Shown piece after piece: positions 18,717 to 27,018 of a stretch of 64,000 nucleotides of DNA. The notes under the pieces are model-generated. The model saw only the letters and a list, made by a program, of their open reading frames with translations, did no database searches and was not told the origin of the DNA. The first letter of the stretch is position 1. Each line of letters begins with the position of its first letter. This DNA is from Janthinobacterium sp. GTDB taxonomy: Bacteria; Pseudomonadota; Gammaproteobacteria; Burkholderiales; Burkholderiaceae_D. The stretch lies in contig NZ_RFSK01000008.1 of the NCBI RefSeq assembly GCF_009923995.1, positions 88,140 to 152,139 of the forward strand, written 5' to 3'. Made by a program: the position numbers and the translations under genes.

Positions 18717-20498
18717 TTAGCTCTTCACATAGTGCCTGCGGCTGAACGCCCGCGCAAAGTCCAGCAAATCCTCGTAGCGCTCGACGGCGTGGATATCCCA
18801 GCCCTGTTCGCGGCGCGCGCGCTTCAGATCGTCGTAGGTCTGCTGCAGCCACTTGTGGCTGGCCGCGCCATCCCAGTCGCGCGCCAGGTTCAGGGCCATG
18901 GTGCCGCCCGCGCCGCCCTGGGCCAGCGCCTTCGCCGCAATCTCCCAGCCGCTGTTGCCCAGTTCATCCTGGTCGAACATGGTGGTGATGCCGTCGTCGG
19001 AAATCATCAGGATGTGCGCGGGCCGTTCGCGCTTGCCCGCATACGTCTTGCCCAGGCAATGGATGGGGAAACAGGTGCCGCCGCCAAAAAAGCCCGTCAG
19101 CACGCCGAGGATCATGTCCTCGTCACGCACGAAACCGGGCGTCTGCATTACCTCGTTCTTGCCGCTCCACAGGGTCACCTGCACCTTGGCGCCCGCGCGC
19201 AGGGCCGACAAGGCGATGACGGCGCCGGCCAGGGTCAGGAAGGAGGTGTGCGCCTGCGGATTCTGCATGGAACCGGAACTGTCCACGTACATGTCCAGGT
19301 CGACGGGCACGGCGTCGATGGCGCGCGCCGGCTCGCGGCCATACACGCGGCGCACGGTCGTCACGCCCGGCACGGGGCGCGGCGACTGCAGCACCGATTG
19401 CAGCCAGTCGATGTCTTCCAGCGGGTCGCCGATCTCCCACGCTTCCAGCCCTTCCATCTGCGGCTCCAGCGACTCGGGCGCGGGGCGGCTGGGAAACGCC
19501 ACTAGGTGCGGCAAGGCCCGCTCGCGGTAGTAGCGGATGGCGATTTCATGGTCGCTCAGGTCCACGCCCGACGCCTTCAGGATGTCGCCCAGTTCGAACG
19601 GCTCGCGCAGCTGGCCGCCACCGGGCCTGGCCGGCGCATCGCCCTGCGGCTCTTCGCCATCGAGGCCGGAAATACGCGTATCGTGCACGGGATGGATGGC
19701 GCCGTCCGCCTCGTCATCCTCGATCTGCTGCGCGCCATACGTCTGGCAGCCGCGCGCCGCGTCGCGCGTGTCCTGCAGATAGCGGCTGGGATCAAGGTTG
19801 CCACCCAGGGCATCCGTGTCTTCCACCAGGTAAGGCAGCAGCAAGGTGGCGAAGCGGCCCGCCGCCAGCATCCAGTCGTTCGCATACACGCGAATGAGCC
19901 GAGCGCCCAGCCAGGCATCCGTATCGAGCCGCTCGTCGGCCTGCCCTCCTCCCAGGTCTCCCTTCTCCAGCTGCCACAGGTTTTCATAGATGCGCATGTA
20001 CAGGGTCCACACGCCGCCGCTGGCCTTCGCCTTGCCATCCGCCGCCCTGCCCTGCTGCAGCTTGCGGTAGATGTCCGCCATGCGCAGGTTCGCCTGGCGC
20101 TGCAGGCGGTCGTTGATGAACAGGTCCGTGTACAGGTTGGCCACCATGGGCGCGTGCTGCTCCAGGGTGGGCAAGGCGCGGCGCATGCGGGCCAGCAGGC
20201 GGAACTGGTCGGTGGCGCTGCCCGGCGCGAGGATGTGGTGGCCGATTTCATGGGCGAGGATTTCCAGCGCATAGTCGTCCAGGCCCAGTTCCGTCACCAG
20301 CGGCAAGTCGACGACCACGCTCTGGTCCAGCAGCCGGATCATGGCGAAGCTGCCGGACAGGCCCTGCTTGCCGGCTTCGACGCGGCTGGCGCACAGGCTG
20401 GGGTCGCGCAATCGCGTAAACTTGCTCCACACGGCCAGGGCTTCGGGCCAGGCGGCGCGCCAGGCGTCGATCAGCGCGATGTCGGCATCGTTCTTCAT
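18717..20498 (-). CDS. vWA-domain protein with an N-terminal HEXXH motif
   Basis: The 593-residue cytoplasmic-type protein combines two recognisable parts. Residues 81-90 read LAHEIGHHIL, a zinc-metallopeptidase-like HEXXH. A C-terminal vWA domain has the MIDAS start DSSGS (406-410) followed by the GGGTCFPI loop. The central region (about 230-330) is acidic and poorly structured. vWA proteins beside MoxR ATPases usually act as substrate adaptors or subunits of the chaperone complex. The start is fixed by the 4-bp overlap with the preceding stop. A third zinc ligand was not identified, so peptidase activity is uncertain. Confidence 0.8.
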   Translation of the reverse strand: MKNDADIALIDAWRAAWPEALAVWSKFTRLRDPSLCASRVEAGKQGLSGSFAMIRLLDQSVVVDLPLVTELGLDDYALEILAHEIGHHILAPGSATDQFRLLARMRRALPTLEQHAPMVANLYTDLFINDRLQRQANLRMADIYRKLQQGRAADGKAKASGGVWTLYMRIYENLWQLEKGDLGGGQADERLDTDAWLGARLIRVYANDWMLAAGRFATLLLPYLVEDTDALGGNLDPSRYLQDTRDAARGCQTYGAQQIEDDEADGAIHPVHDTRISGLDGEEPQGDAPARPGGGQLREPFELGDILKASGVDLSDHEIAIRYYRERALPHLVAFPSRPAPESLEPQMEGLEAWEIGDPLEDIDWLQSVLQSPRPVPGVTTVRRVYGREPARAIDAVPVDLDMYVDSSGSMQNPQAHTSFLTLAGAVIALSALRAGAKVQVTLWSGKNEVMQTPGFVRDEDMILGVLTGFFGGGTCFPIHCLGKTYAGKRERPAHILMISDDGITTMFDQDELGNSGWEIAAKALAQGGAGGTMALNLARDWDGAASHKWLQQTYDDLKRARREQGWDIHAVERYEDLLDFARAFSRRHYVKS

Positions 20499-21466
20499 GC
20501 GAGCGGCAGCAGCCGGATGGCATGCGTCCACGGTGACGTGATGGCCAGGGTATGCGCATTCGCGACCATGCCGATGTCGCCGGCCGGCAGGTCGAGCGCG
20601 ATGCTGCGCGCGCCGACGTGCACGGTGGCGCCATCGAGGCGCACGGATGCCGGCACGCCGGCTTGCGCCAGCTCAAATTCCTGCGCCGTGGCGCCATGCA
20701 GCACGGCGCCATAGGCGTCCGCCACCAGCAGATAATGGCGCTCCGCGCTGCGCACGACAAAGCCGTCCGGCGTGGCGCGCACCTGCGGCGGCGTGCCGAA
20801 GTCACCACCGAGGCCAGCGAAGCTGCCGAATTCCCGGCCATCGGCATTGCCGCGCCAGGGATTGGCCATGAGCTGCGCATGCACCTGCTGCCACTGCGCG
20901 CCCGGCTCGCCAAAGGCGGCCAGCGCCAGCGCGGGCGGCAAGGTGTCGGCGGCGGCCAGCGCGCCCTGGCGGAAATGTGCCACGCCGGCACGCCAGGCCA
21001 GCACCTGGCCCACGGCGCGCAACTGCGCCACGGTGGCGACCTGCGGTGCCAGGGCGGCCAGCTCGCGCTGCCACTGCGCGGGCCGCGCTGCCGCCACGGC
21101 GCCAAGGTGGATGGCGGCGTTGCTGAGCATGCCCAGCACCTCGACGGGCGCCGCCGCCAGCAGCGGCGCAAACGACGGCGCCAGCTCGCGCCACACGGTA
21201 TTGAGGAAGGGATTTTTCGCCGCCGGCCCCGCCAGGCCGTGGCCCACCAGTTCCAGGGCCATGTCGTAGGCGGCCAGGGTGACGCTGCCCGCGCGCTCGG
21301 GCGCAGCGGCGGCCACGGCCGCCACCAGCGGATCGACGCCGTCATGCAGAAAGGCGCCGAAGGCGGCCATGTCGAGCGCGGGAAAGCGCCGGCGCGCTTC
21401 CGCGGCGCGGCCGTTGAACTGGGCACGGCCGCTGGCCAGGATGGCCGCAAAGGCAGGAGAAATCAT
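20495..21466 (-). CDS. unknown protein of the MoxR-vWA gene set
   Basis: I do not recognise this 323-residue product. The first two thirds are alanine-rich and helical. The last 110 residues look like a small beta-rich domain (FVVRSAERHYLLVADAYGAV, and VRLDGATVHVGARSIALDL). A strong AGGAGG lies 5 bases before the ATG. It sits between a 161-residue unknown protein and the vWA gene and overlaps the latter by 4 bp, which implies a shared complex or pathway. Confidence 0.65.
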   Translation of the reverse strand: MISPAFAAILASGRAQFNGRAAEARRRFPALDMAAFGAFLHDGVDPLVAAVAAAAPERAGSVTLAAYDMALELVGHGLAGPAAKNPFLNTVWRELAPSFAPLLAAAPVEVLGMLSNAAIHLGAVAAARPAQWQRELAALAPQVATVAQLRAVGQVLAWRAGVAHFRQGALAAADTLPPALALAAFGEPGAQWQQVHAQLMANPWRGNADGREFGSFAGLGGDFGTPPQVRATPDGFVVRSAERHYLLVADAYGAVLHGATAQEFELAQAGVPASVRLDGATVHVGARSIALDLPAGDIGMVANAHTLAITSPWTHAIRLLPLA

Positions 21467-21475
21467 GGATCCTCC

Positions 21476-21961
21476 TCAATCGCTATGCGAAAAATGCAGC
21501 AGATAGCGCTCGTTCCCGGATTCGAACGCGATCTCATCCCAGTGAATCGCATACCAGACACCAGGCGGCAAGGTCATCGTCACCGCGTGCATAGTGAATC
21601 CCGCCAGCGACATGTCCAGCGCTTCGAGGAAGGCGTTGACGAGGCAGGCGCGAAAACGCTCCGGCGGCGCCGCCTGCATGTGCTCCGACGAGAAGAACCA
21701 GCGCTGGCATGCCTGCTCCAGCTGCGCGCGCCCGCACGGCGCCACCGTGATCTGCCACAGGGGCGCCGGCAGTGCGCGTGCCGGGGCGCTCGCATGCAAG
21801 GCGAAATCCTCGATGCGCAAGCCCAGCGCCGTGGCCAGGTCGGGCGCGTCGGGCAGGCGCTGCAGCTCATAGCTCGCGCACAGGTCGCTGGCCTCGCTGT
21901 TCAACCTGGCCAGCGCGTCGAGAAAGCCCCGGCAGTGATCGATGTTCAGCGCGTCATTCAT
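21476..21961 (-). CDS. small unknown protein of the MoxR-vWA gene set
   Basis: This 161-residue soluble protein has no family I can name. It ends in an aromatic beta-like segment (GVWYAIHWDEIAFESGNERYL) and contains no signal peptide or membrane segment. Its ATG overlaps the stop of the MoxR-type gene, so the two are probably translated together. It may be a dedicated partner of the ATPase. Confidence 0.6.
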   Translation of the reverse strand: MNDALNIDHCRGFLDALARLNSEASDLCASYELQRLPDAPDLATALGLRIEDFALHASAPARALPAPLWQITVAPCGRAQLEQACQRWFFSSEHMQAAPPERFRACLVNAFLEALDMSLAGFTMHAVTMTLPPGVWYAIHWDEIAFESGNERYLLHFSHSD

Positions 21962-23538
21962 TGCGAACGCAGCCAGCTGCGGTAATTCGTATAGCGCTGA
22001 TGCAGATACTTCAATTTCAGCAGGTCGTCGTACAGGGGGCCATACAGCTTGCGCCCCTTCGTGCGCTCGCCGATCAGCTTTTCGATGCGGTTCAGGCGCG
22101 CCAGGGTGTCGCGCTCGCTCACGCCGTCGAGGCCCAGGTCGAATTCCGCGGACAGCACCCCCACGGGATCGTCGCGGTCCAGGTCCAGGCGGTTGAATTC
22201 ATCGTTGGACAGGTCGAACAGGCGGCGCAGCCAGCCCAGCCTGTCGCTGCGGTAGGCGGCGTTTTCCGGCAGCGCGAAGAATGGCGCGTCCGGGTCCGGC
22301 TGCAGCTTGTTATGCAGGACGAACGGCAATACCTGGCGCAAGTCGTCCAGCGCCACTTCACCATTGCCGCGGAAGTAGGCCATGGCCTTGGCGTAGATCA
22401 GCAGCGCCATCAGGGTGCGCACGGAAATGCCGTTGAGGGTCTGGCAACCGAGGTCCTTCAGGCGATCGCGCCCATTGTCGGCGGCCTGCGCGGCGCCACG
22501 ATCGGCGCCAGCCAGGCGGGCCGTATCCTTGGTCATGTATTCGAACTGGCCGCCCGCCGTTTCGAACAGCTCGAACTGGCTGGCGAAAAATTCCAGGCGG
22601 CGGCGCACGGCCTCGGGCACGACAACCTGGCGGATATCGTTGCCAATCTGGTCCACTTCTGCTTCCGTGAAGATGATCTCGGGCGGCACCAGCTCTTCGG
22701 GGCGCACATTTTCTTCCACGCGCAGCAGCAGCTCATTTAAAAAGCGGGGGTTGAAGGCCAGCGCCTGCACCGTCACGTCGACCCGGTCGCGCAGCGCCTC
22801 GATCACCTGGTAGGTGCCGCCGCCCTGGTCGTCGTTGGCCGTCAGATACCAGGCCGCTTCCGGGCACTCGTAGATATGGTTCAGCACTTCCGCGTAGTTG
22901 TCGCCCATGACGGTGAGCAGCGCGCTTTGCGTGCGCGTGGGGATGCGGTTGTATTCATCGACGATCTTCACGCGCATGCCCAGCCAGGCACGCCAGGCGA
23001 TGCGGATGTCGTCCATGCTTTGCGCGTTAACCAGGTCCGCCGGCAGCGGGTTGCCCAGCAGGTCGGCCACCGTCATCTGCGGGTGGCCATGCTGCATGGC
23101 GCGCTTGACTTCCTTGACGGTGGAACCGGCCAGCACGCCCATCAACAGGGCGCTGGCCGTCTTGCCCCGCCCCGGCCCGCCGACGAACAGGCATTTGCGG
23201 CGCGTGGCGAAGGTCAGCAGGGGCAGCAGAATGAAGCTGGAATAGCTTTGCGCCGACGGCAAATTCAGGGTGCGCCGGCTGTCGCCCACGGCATACGTCT
23301 GCGACGGGCCGTCGTTGTACTCGATGTCGTAATGGGGGCTGATGATGGCGTGGTTGACGATCCAGAAATAGGCCTGGCGCAGCTTTTCATCGAAAGGCCG
23401 CGCTTGCGCCTCGCCGTCGCCGCCCAGCGCGATGGGTCCCTGGTACAGGTCCGCCACGTCGAACCGCCGCGCGGCAGGCGCCGCCTTGGGCTTGGTGGGG
23501 GCTTGGGACAGGCGCTGGAACAGGTTAAAAGCGGACAT
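21958..23538 (-). CDS. MoxR-type AAA+ ATPase
   Basis: The 526-residue ATPase has Walker A GGPGRGKT (120-127), Walker B VKIVDEYNRIP (Asp194, Glu195) and a sensor-1-like WYLTANDD. This is the pattern of MoxR/RavA-like AAA+ proteins, but with a long N-terminal region (about 110 residues) and a C-terminal extension of about 190 residues. MoxR ATPases remodel or activate partner proteins together with vWA subunits. It is the first gene of the minus-strand set. Its start is internal to a longer frame that would run into a repeat element, and the Shine-Dalgarno is weak. Confidence 0.82.
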   Translation of the reverse strand: MSAFNLFQRLSQAPTKPKAAPAARRFDVADLYQGPIALGGDGEAQARPFDEKLRQAYFWIVNHAIISPHYDIEYNDGPSQTYAVGDSRRTLNLPSAQSYSSFILLPLLTFATRRKCLFVGGPGRGKTASALLMGVLAGSTVKEVKRAMQHGHPQMTVADLLGNPLPADLVNAQSMDDIRIAWRAWLGMRVKIVDEYNRIPTRTQSALLTVMGDNYAEVLNHIYECPEAAWYLTANDDQGGGTYQVIEALRDRVDVTVQALAFNPRFLNELLLRVEENVRPEELVPPEIIFTEAEVDQIGNDIRQVVVPEAVRRRLEFFASQFELFETAGGQFEYMTKDTARLAGADRGAAQAADNGRDRLKDLGCQTLNGISVRTLMALLIYAKAMAYFRGNGEVALDDLRQVLPFVLHNKLQPDPDAPFFALPENAAYRSDRLGWLRRLFDLSNDEFNRLDLDRDDPVGVLSAEFDLGLDGVSERDTLARLNRIEKLIGERTKGRKLYGPLYDDLLKLKYLHQRYTNYRSWLRSQ

Positions 23539-23546
23539 GATTGGTT

Positions 23547-23666
23547 GACGCCTGCAAAAACCTGCTGCGCGTCGGTATTTACGGCCGGCGATGCTCACTG
23601 TGCATCCGCACAGTTGCGCTTCTCGGCCGTAACTTCCTTCCGCTCGCTACGGTTTTGGCAGGCGTC
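23547..23666 (-). repeat. dispersed palindromic element, copy 2 (120 bp)
   Basis: The ends GACGCCTGCAAAAACC and GGTTTTGGCAGGCGTC are 16-bp inverted repeats with one mismatch. The interior read on the minus strand closely follows the copy at 3986-4098. It begins 8 bp upstream of the MoxR-type gene and fills most of the gap to the export operon, so that gene's promoter must lie in or beyond it. Confidence 0.8.
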
Positions 23667-23707
23667 ATTATTTAATGTGGAAACGAAATTATTGCATACC
23701 GCCCCAG

Positions 23708-24859
23708 TTACGCCTTGTTCAAATCAACAAGCGTCTCTTCCCCCTTGCGCCAGCGCCACCAGCCCAGCGCCACGCAGGCCAGCAGCAGGGCCAGCAAGCC
23801 CGCCACTTCATGGCGGATTTCATACAGCGAGGCACCCATCTGGTTGAGCGCAACAAAGCCCTGGATGCCGGCCGTGGATGGCAGCAGCCAGCGCAGCCAT
23901 TGCAGCACGACGGGCATGGACGATATGGGCCACGTCAGCCCCGCCAGGAACAGCACGGGCATCGAGGTGGCGATCATCAGCTGCGTGCCCCGCTCGCGCG
24001 TGCGGAAGAGCATGCCCAGCAGCATGCCGAAGGCCGCCTCGCACAGCGAGAACAGCACCAGCAGCACGAGCATGCCGCCGAAATTGCCGCCACGGGGGTA
24101 ATCCTGGAACCAGAAGACGAAGCCGAAGAAATAGCAGCAATTCAGGAAGGCCACGGAAGCAAACGCCAGCAGCATGCCCGCGTAGCCACCGGCCGTGCGT
24201 TTTCCTGCCAGAGGGAAACTCTTGCGCTGGTACCAGGTGCCGAACAGCATGGTCATGCCGATCAGCAAGGTCTGCTGCACGATCAGGGTAGCCACGCCGG
24301 GCACGACGTAGGCGCCATAGCCTTCGCGCACGTTAAACAGGGGCACGGCGTCGAAGGCGATGGGCGAGCGCTGCTCGTTGGCCTGTACCGTCGACGGCGT
24401 GCCCGCCCCCAGGCGTTTCAGTTCGATGCCGGCCGACACCGTGCCCACCACTTCGGCCAGGCCATTCAAGGCCACCTTGTTCAGCATCAAATACAAGCCA
24501 TTGCCCGCCACTTGCGCGTGGGCGGCGCGCCCGGCCAGCACGTCCGTCTGCAAGCCGTCGGGAATGATCAGCACGCCCATCACCTGGTCGCGCCACAATA
24601 AATCCTGCGCGACGGGCAAGTCCGGCGTGACGGCGATCACCTGCAGCGAGGGGTGGGCCATGGCAAAGCGCGTCAGCTGGCGCGACATGGCGCTGCGGTC
24701 CTGGTCGACGACGGCCACGGGCACGCGCTGGACGATTTCCGTCGAATACGGCAAGGGATAGAAGAACGAGTAAATGATGCCGCCGATAAACAGCAAGGTC
24801 AGCGCGCCCTTGTCCGTCAGCATGGCGCGCCACGTGGCGCGGAAGGCGGCCCAGCTCAT
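23708..24859 (-). CDS. ABC-2-type transporter permease
   Basis: This 383-residue membrane protein has one N-terminal transmembrane segment (TLLFIGGIIYSFFYPLP). A periplasmic domain of about 150 residues (VPVAVVDQDRSAMSRQLTRF) and five more segments with ABC-2 features (WYQRKSFPLAGKR, FLAGLTWPISSMP) follow. It resembles the YhhJ/YbhR exporter subunits. Its ATG overlaps the stop of the upstream paralog by 4 bp. No ATPase gene accompanies it. Confidence 0.85.
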   Translation of the reverse strand: MSWAAFRATWRAMLTDKGALTLLFIGGIIYSFFYPLPYSTEIVQRVPVAVVDQDRSAMSRQLTRFAMAHPSLQVIAVTPDLPVAQDLLWRDQVMGVLIIPDGLQTDVLAGRAAHAQVAGNGLYLMLNKVALNGLAEVVGTVSAGIELKRLGAGTPSTVQANEQRSPIAFDAVPLFNVREGYGAYVVPGVATLIVQQTLLIGMTMLFGTWYQRKSFPLAGKRTAGGYAGMLLAFASVAFLNCCYFFGFVFWFQDYPRGGNFGGMLVLLVLFSLCEAAFGMLLGMLFRTRERGTQLMIATSMPVLFLAGLTWPISSMPVVLQWLRWLLPSTAGIQGFVALNQMGASLYEIRHEVAGLLALLLACVALGWWRWRKGEETLVDLNKA

Positions 24860-26037
24860 GTGCGCCCCCAGGCGGTGGGCGCGTTGGCGCGGCGCGCCAG
24901 CAGGAACAGGCCCACGGCGCCGCAGCCGATGGCGATACCGGCCAGTATCAGCATTTCCTGCACGCCATAGCGCCACGGCGCGCCGGCCAGCCAGTATTTC
25001 GTTTGCAGCTGCAGATAATGCGTGAGCGGCAAGGCTTCGGCCCACGCGCGCGCCGGCGGCGGCATGGACAGCAGCGGAAAAGCCTGGCCTGCGAAGGCGA
25101 ATGCCGGCGCCGTGATGAACGCGGCGCCGGACAGGGCCAGGCGCATGGACAGGGTGGCGGCGATGAGCAAGGTAGCCAGGCCGCAATAGGCCAGCACCAG
25201 CAGCAGCATGCTCAGCAGCAGCGCCGGCAAGCTGCCCGCCACGGCCCAGCCCCGCGCCAGGCTGAAGAACAGCAAATACAGCAGCGCCAGCGCCACATAG
25301 GCGATGAGGGGGAACAGCAGCTTGGCGCCCACGGCGCGCGGCCAGCTGCCCTGGGCCGAGGCCAGCCATTGGGGCACGGTGCCGTCGCGCAATTCGCGCC
25401 CGATGCTCGTGACGATGGCGACGACGATGAAAATCTGCAACATGGACGGCATCAGGGCCAGCGTGAGGAAGGCTTCATAGCTGATGTTTTCGTTATATAA
25501 ACTGTTCAGGGTGGTGCGTATCGGCTCGAACTGGGCCGCCGCCTGCAGGGGCGCCATGCCCTTCTTGACGCGGGCCGTCATCTCGATGCCGGCCGACAAG
25601 GTCGTGCTGACCGTGCGCACGTCGCGCAGCAAGGCGCCCGCGTGCGAGGAAAACTGCGCGTTGTACAGCCATTGCACGGTGGCCTGGCGGCCGCCCAGCA
25701 ATTTCTTCTCAAAATCACCGGGGATCACCAGGTAGCCGAAGGCCGTGCGTTCGCGCAACTGGTGCAAGGCATCGTCGCTGGAGGCCACCTTCGCCGTCAC
25801 GGCGATGCCGGGCGAAGCGTCGAGCCAGCGCGTGAGCTGGCGCGACAGGGTGGAGTTATCGTTATCGATGACGACGATGGGCAAGTCGCGCGCGATGCCG
25901 GCGGAAAACACCAGCCACAGTATGCCGCACAGCAATACGGGTATCCAGCTGAGCATGCCCAGGTCCCAGAAATCGCCGCGCAGCCGCGCCCATTCGCGCG
26001 CCAGCGCCGAACCCAGCCCTTTATCCGCTTCGCTCAT
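24856..26037 (-). CDS. ABC-2-type transporter permease, paralog
   Basis: The 393-residue paralog of the next gene has the same layout: a transmembrane segment at about 28-48, an external domain (LPIVVIDNDNSTLSRQLTRWL) and five later segments including AGQAFPLLSMPPPA. The pair would form a heterodimeric export channel. It starts 6 bp after the membrane-fusion gene. The substrate is unknown; related systems export drugs or lipids. Confidence 0.85.
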   Translation of the reverse strand: MSEADKGLGSALAREWARLRGDFWDLGMLSWIPVLLCGILWLVFSAGIARDLPIVVIDNDNSTLSRQLTRWLDASPGIAVTAKVASSDDALHQLRERTAFGYLVIPGDFEKKLLGGRQATVQWLYNAQFSSHAGALLRDVRTVSTTLSAGIEMTARVKKGMAPLQAAAQFEPIRTTLNSLYNENISYEAFLTLALMPSMLQIFIVVAIVTSIGRELRDGTVPQWLASAQGSWPRAVGAKLLFPLIAYVALALLYLLFFSLARGWAVAGSLPALLLSMLLLVLAYCGLATLLIAATLSMRLALSGAAFITAPAFAFAGQAFPLLSMPPPARAWAEALPLTHYLQLQTKYWLAGAPWRYGVQEMLILAGIAIGCGAVGLFLLARRANAPTAWGRT

Positions 26038-26043
26038 CGGCTA

Positions 26044-27018
26044 TCAGAGCGGCGGAAACACGACCGACATGCCCGGGCGCAAGCCATCGACCTTGATGGC
26101 AGGCCGCAGGCGGATTTCAAACGTGCGCAAGTCCGTGCCGCCCGGACGGGCCGCGCGCCAGGTGGCGAAGTCCGGCAGCACGGCCACGGAACTGACCTTG
26201 AAGCTCAGCTGCTGCTTCAAGGCCGGCACATTCGCCGTGTGCGTGCTGCCCATGGAAAACGCGCCCATTTCATCCTCGCGCACCTGCAGCACGGCCCAGG
26301 CGTCATCGAGGTTCACCATGGTAATGACGGGGAAGCCTTGCGGCGCCAGTTCGCCGGGCTGGATCTGGATCTTGCTGACCTGGCCCGCCACCGGCGCGGC
26401 GATCTTCGTTTCGGCCAGGGCGATTTCCGCTTCCGTCAGCACGGCGCCCACCTGGCGCGCCTGGGCGGCGGCGGCCGTCTTGTCTTCCGGCCGGGCGCCT
26501 TTTTGCGCCATGTCATATTGCGCGCGGGCCGCCTGCGCCAGCTGCTCGGCGGCGCGCCACTGGGCTTGCGCCTCGTCGCGCTTCTGCTGGGCGATCACGC
26601 CCTGCTCGTACATATTGTTGACGCGGGTATAGGTGGTCTTGGCGATGTTCGCGCCCGTCTGCGCCCGTTCCCAGTTGGCTTTCGCAGCGGCAACTTCCTC
26701 GGGACGCGCCCCCGCTTCCGCCTTCTTCGCCACGGCATCGGCCGCCTGCGTGGCCGCCGTCGCCTGCGCGATCTTCGCCTGCACTTCCGGGCTCGTCAGC
26801 TGGAACAGCAGCTGACCCTTGGCCACGTTCTGGCCCAGCTTGACGTACAGCTCGCCCACCCGGCCCGGCACTTTCGACGACACATTGACTTCCTGCGCAT
26901 CCATCTGTCCCTGCAGAGGCAGGCGCTGGGGCTGGAAAGCCTGGTACAAGCCCCAGCCGACGAAGGCCAGGACAATGACGGCGCCGACTATGGCCAACGG
27001 TTTTTTGGATGTGCTCAT
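26044..27018 (-). CDS. HlyD-family membrane-fusion (periplasmic adaptor) protein
   Basis: The 324-residue protein has an uncleaved N-terminal anchor (about residues 8-27). A split biotinyl-lipoyl-like domain (VNVSSKVPGRVGELYVKLGQNVAKGQLL, later KIAAPVAGQVSKIQIQPGE) flanks a long alanine-rich coiled-coil hairpin (about 80-200). It bridges the two permeases to the outer-membrane factor. Its ATG shares one base with the TAA of the TolC-like gene. Confidence 0.9.
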   Translation of the reverse strand: MSTSKKPLAIVGAVIVLAFVGWGLYQAFQPQRLPLQGQMDAQEVNVSSKVPGRVGELYVKLGQNVAKGQLLFQLTSPEVQAKIAQATAATQAADAVAKKAEAGARPEEVAAAKANWERAQTGANIAKTTYTRVNNMYEQGVIAQQKRDEAQAQWRAAEQLAQAARAQYDMAQKGARPEDKTAAAAQARQVGAVLTEAEIALAETKIAAPVAGQVSKIQIQPGELAPQGFPVITMVNLDDAWAVLQVREDEMGAFSMGSTHTANVPALKQQLSFKVSSVAVLPDFATWRAARPGGTDLRTFEIRLRPAIKVDGLRPGMSVVFPPL

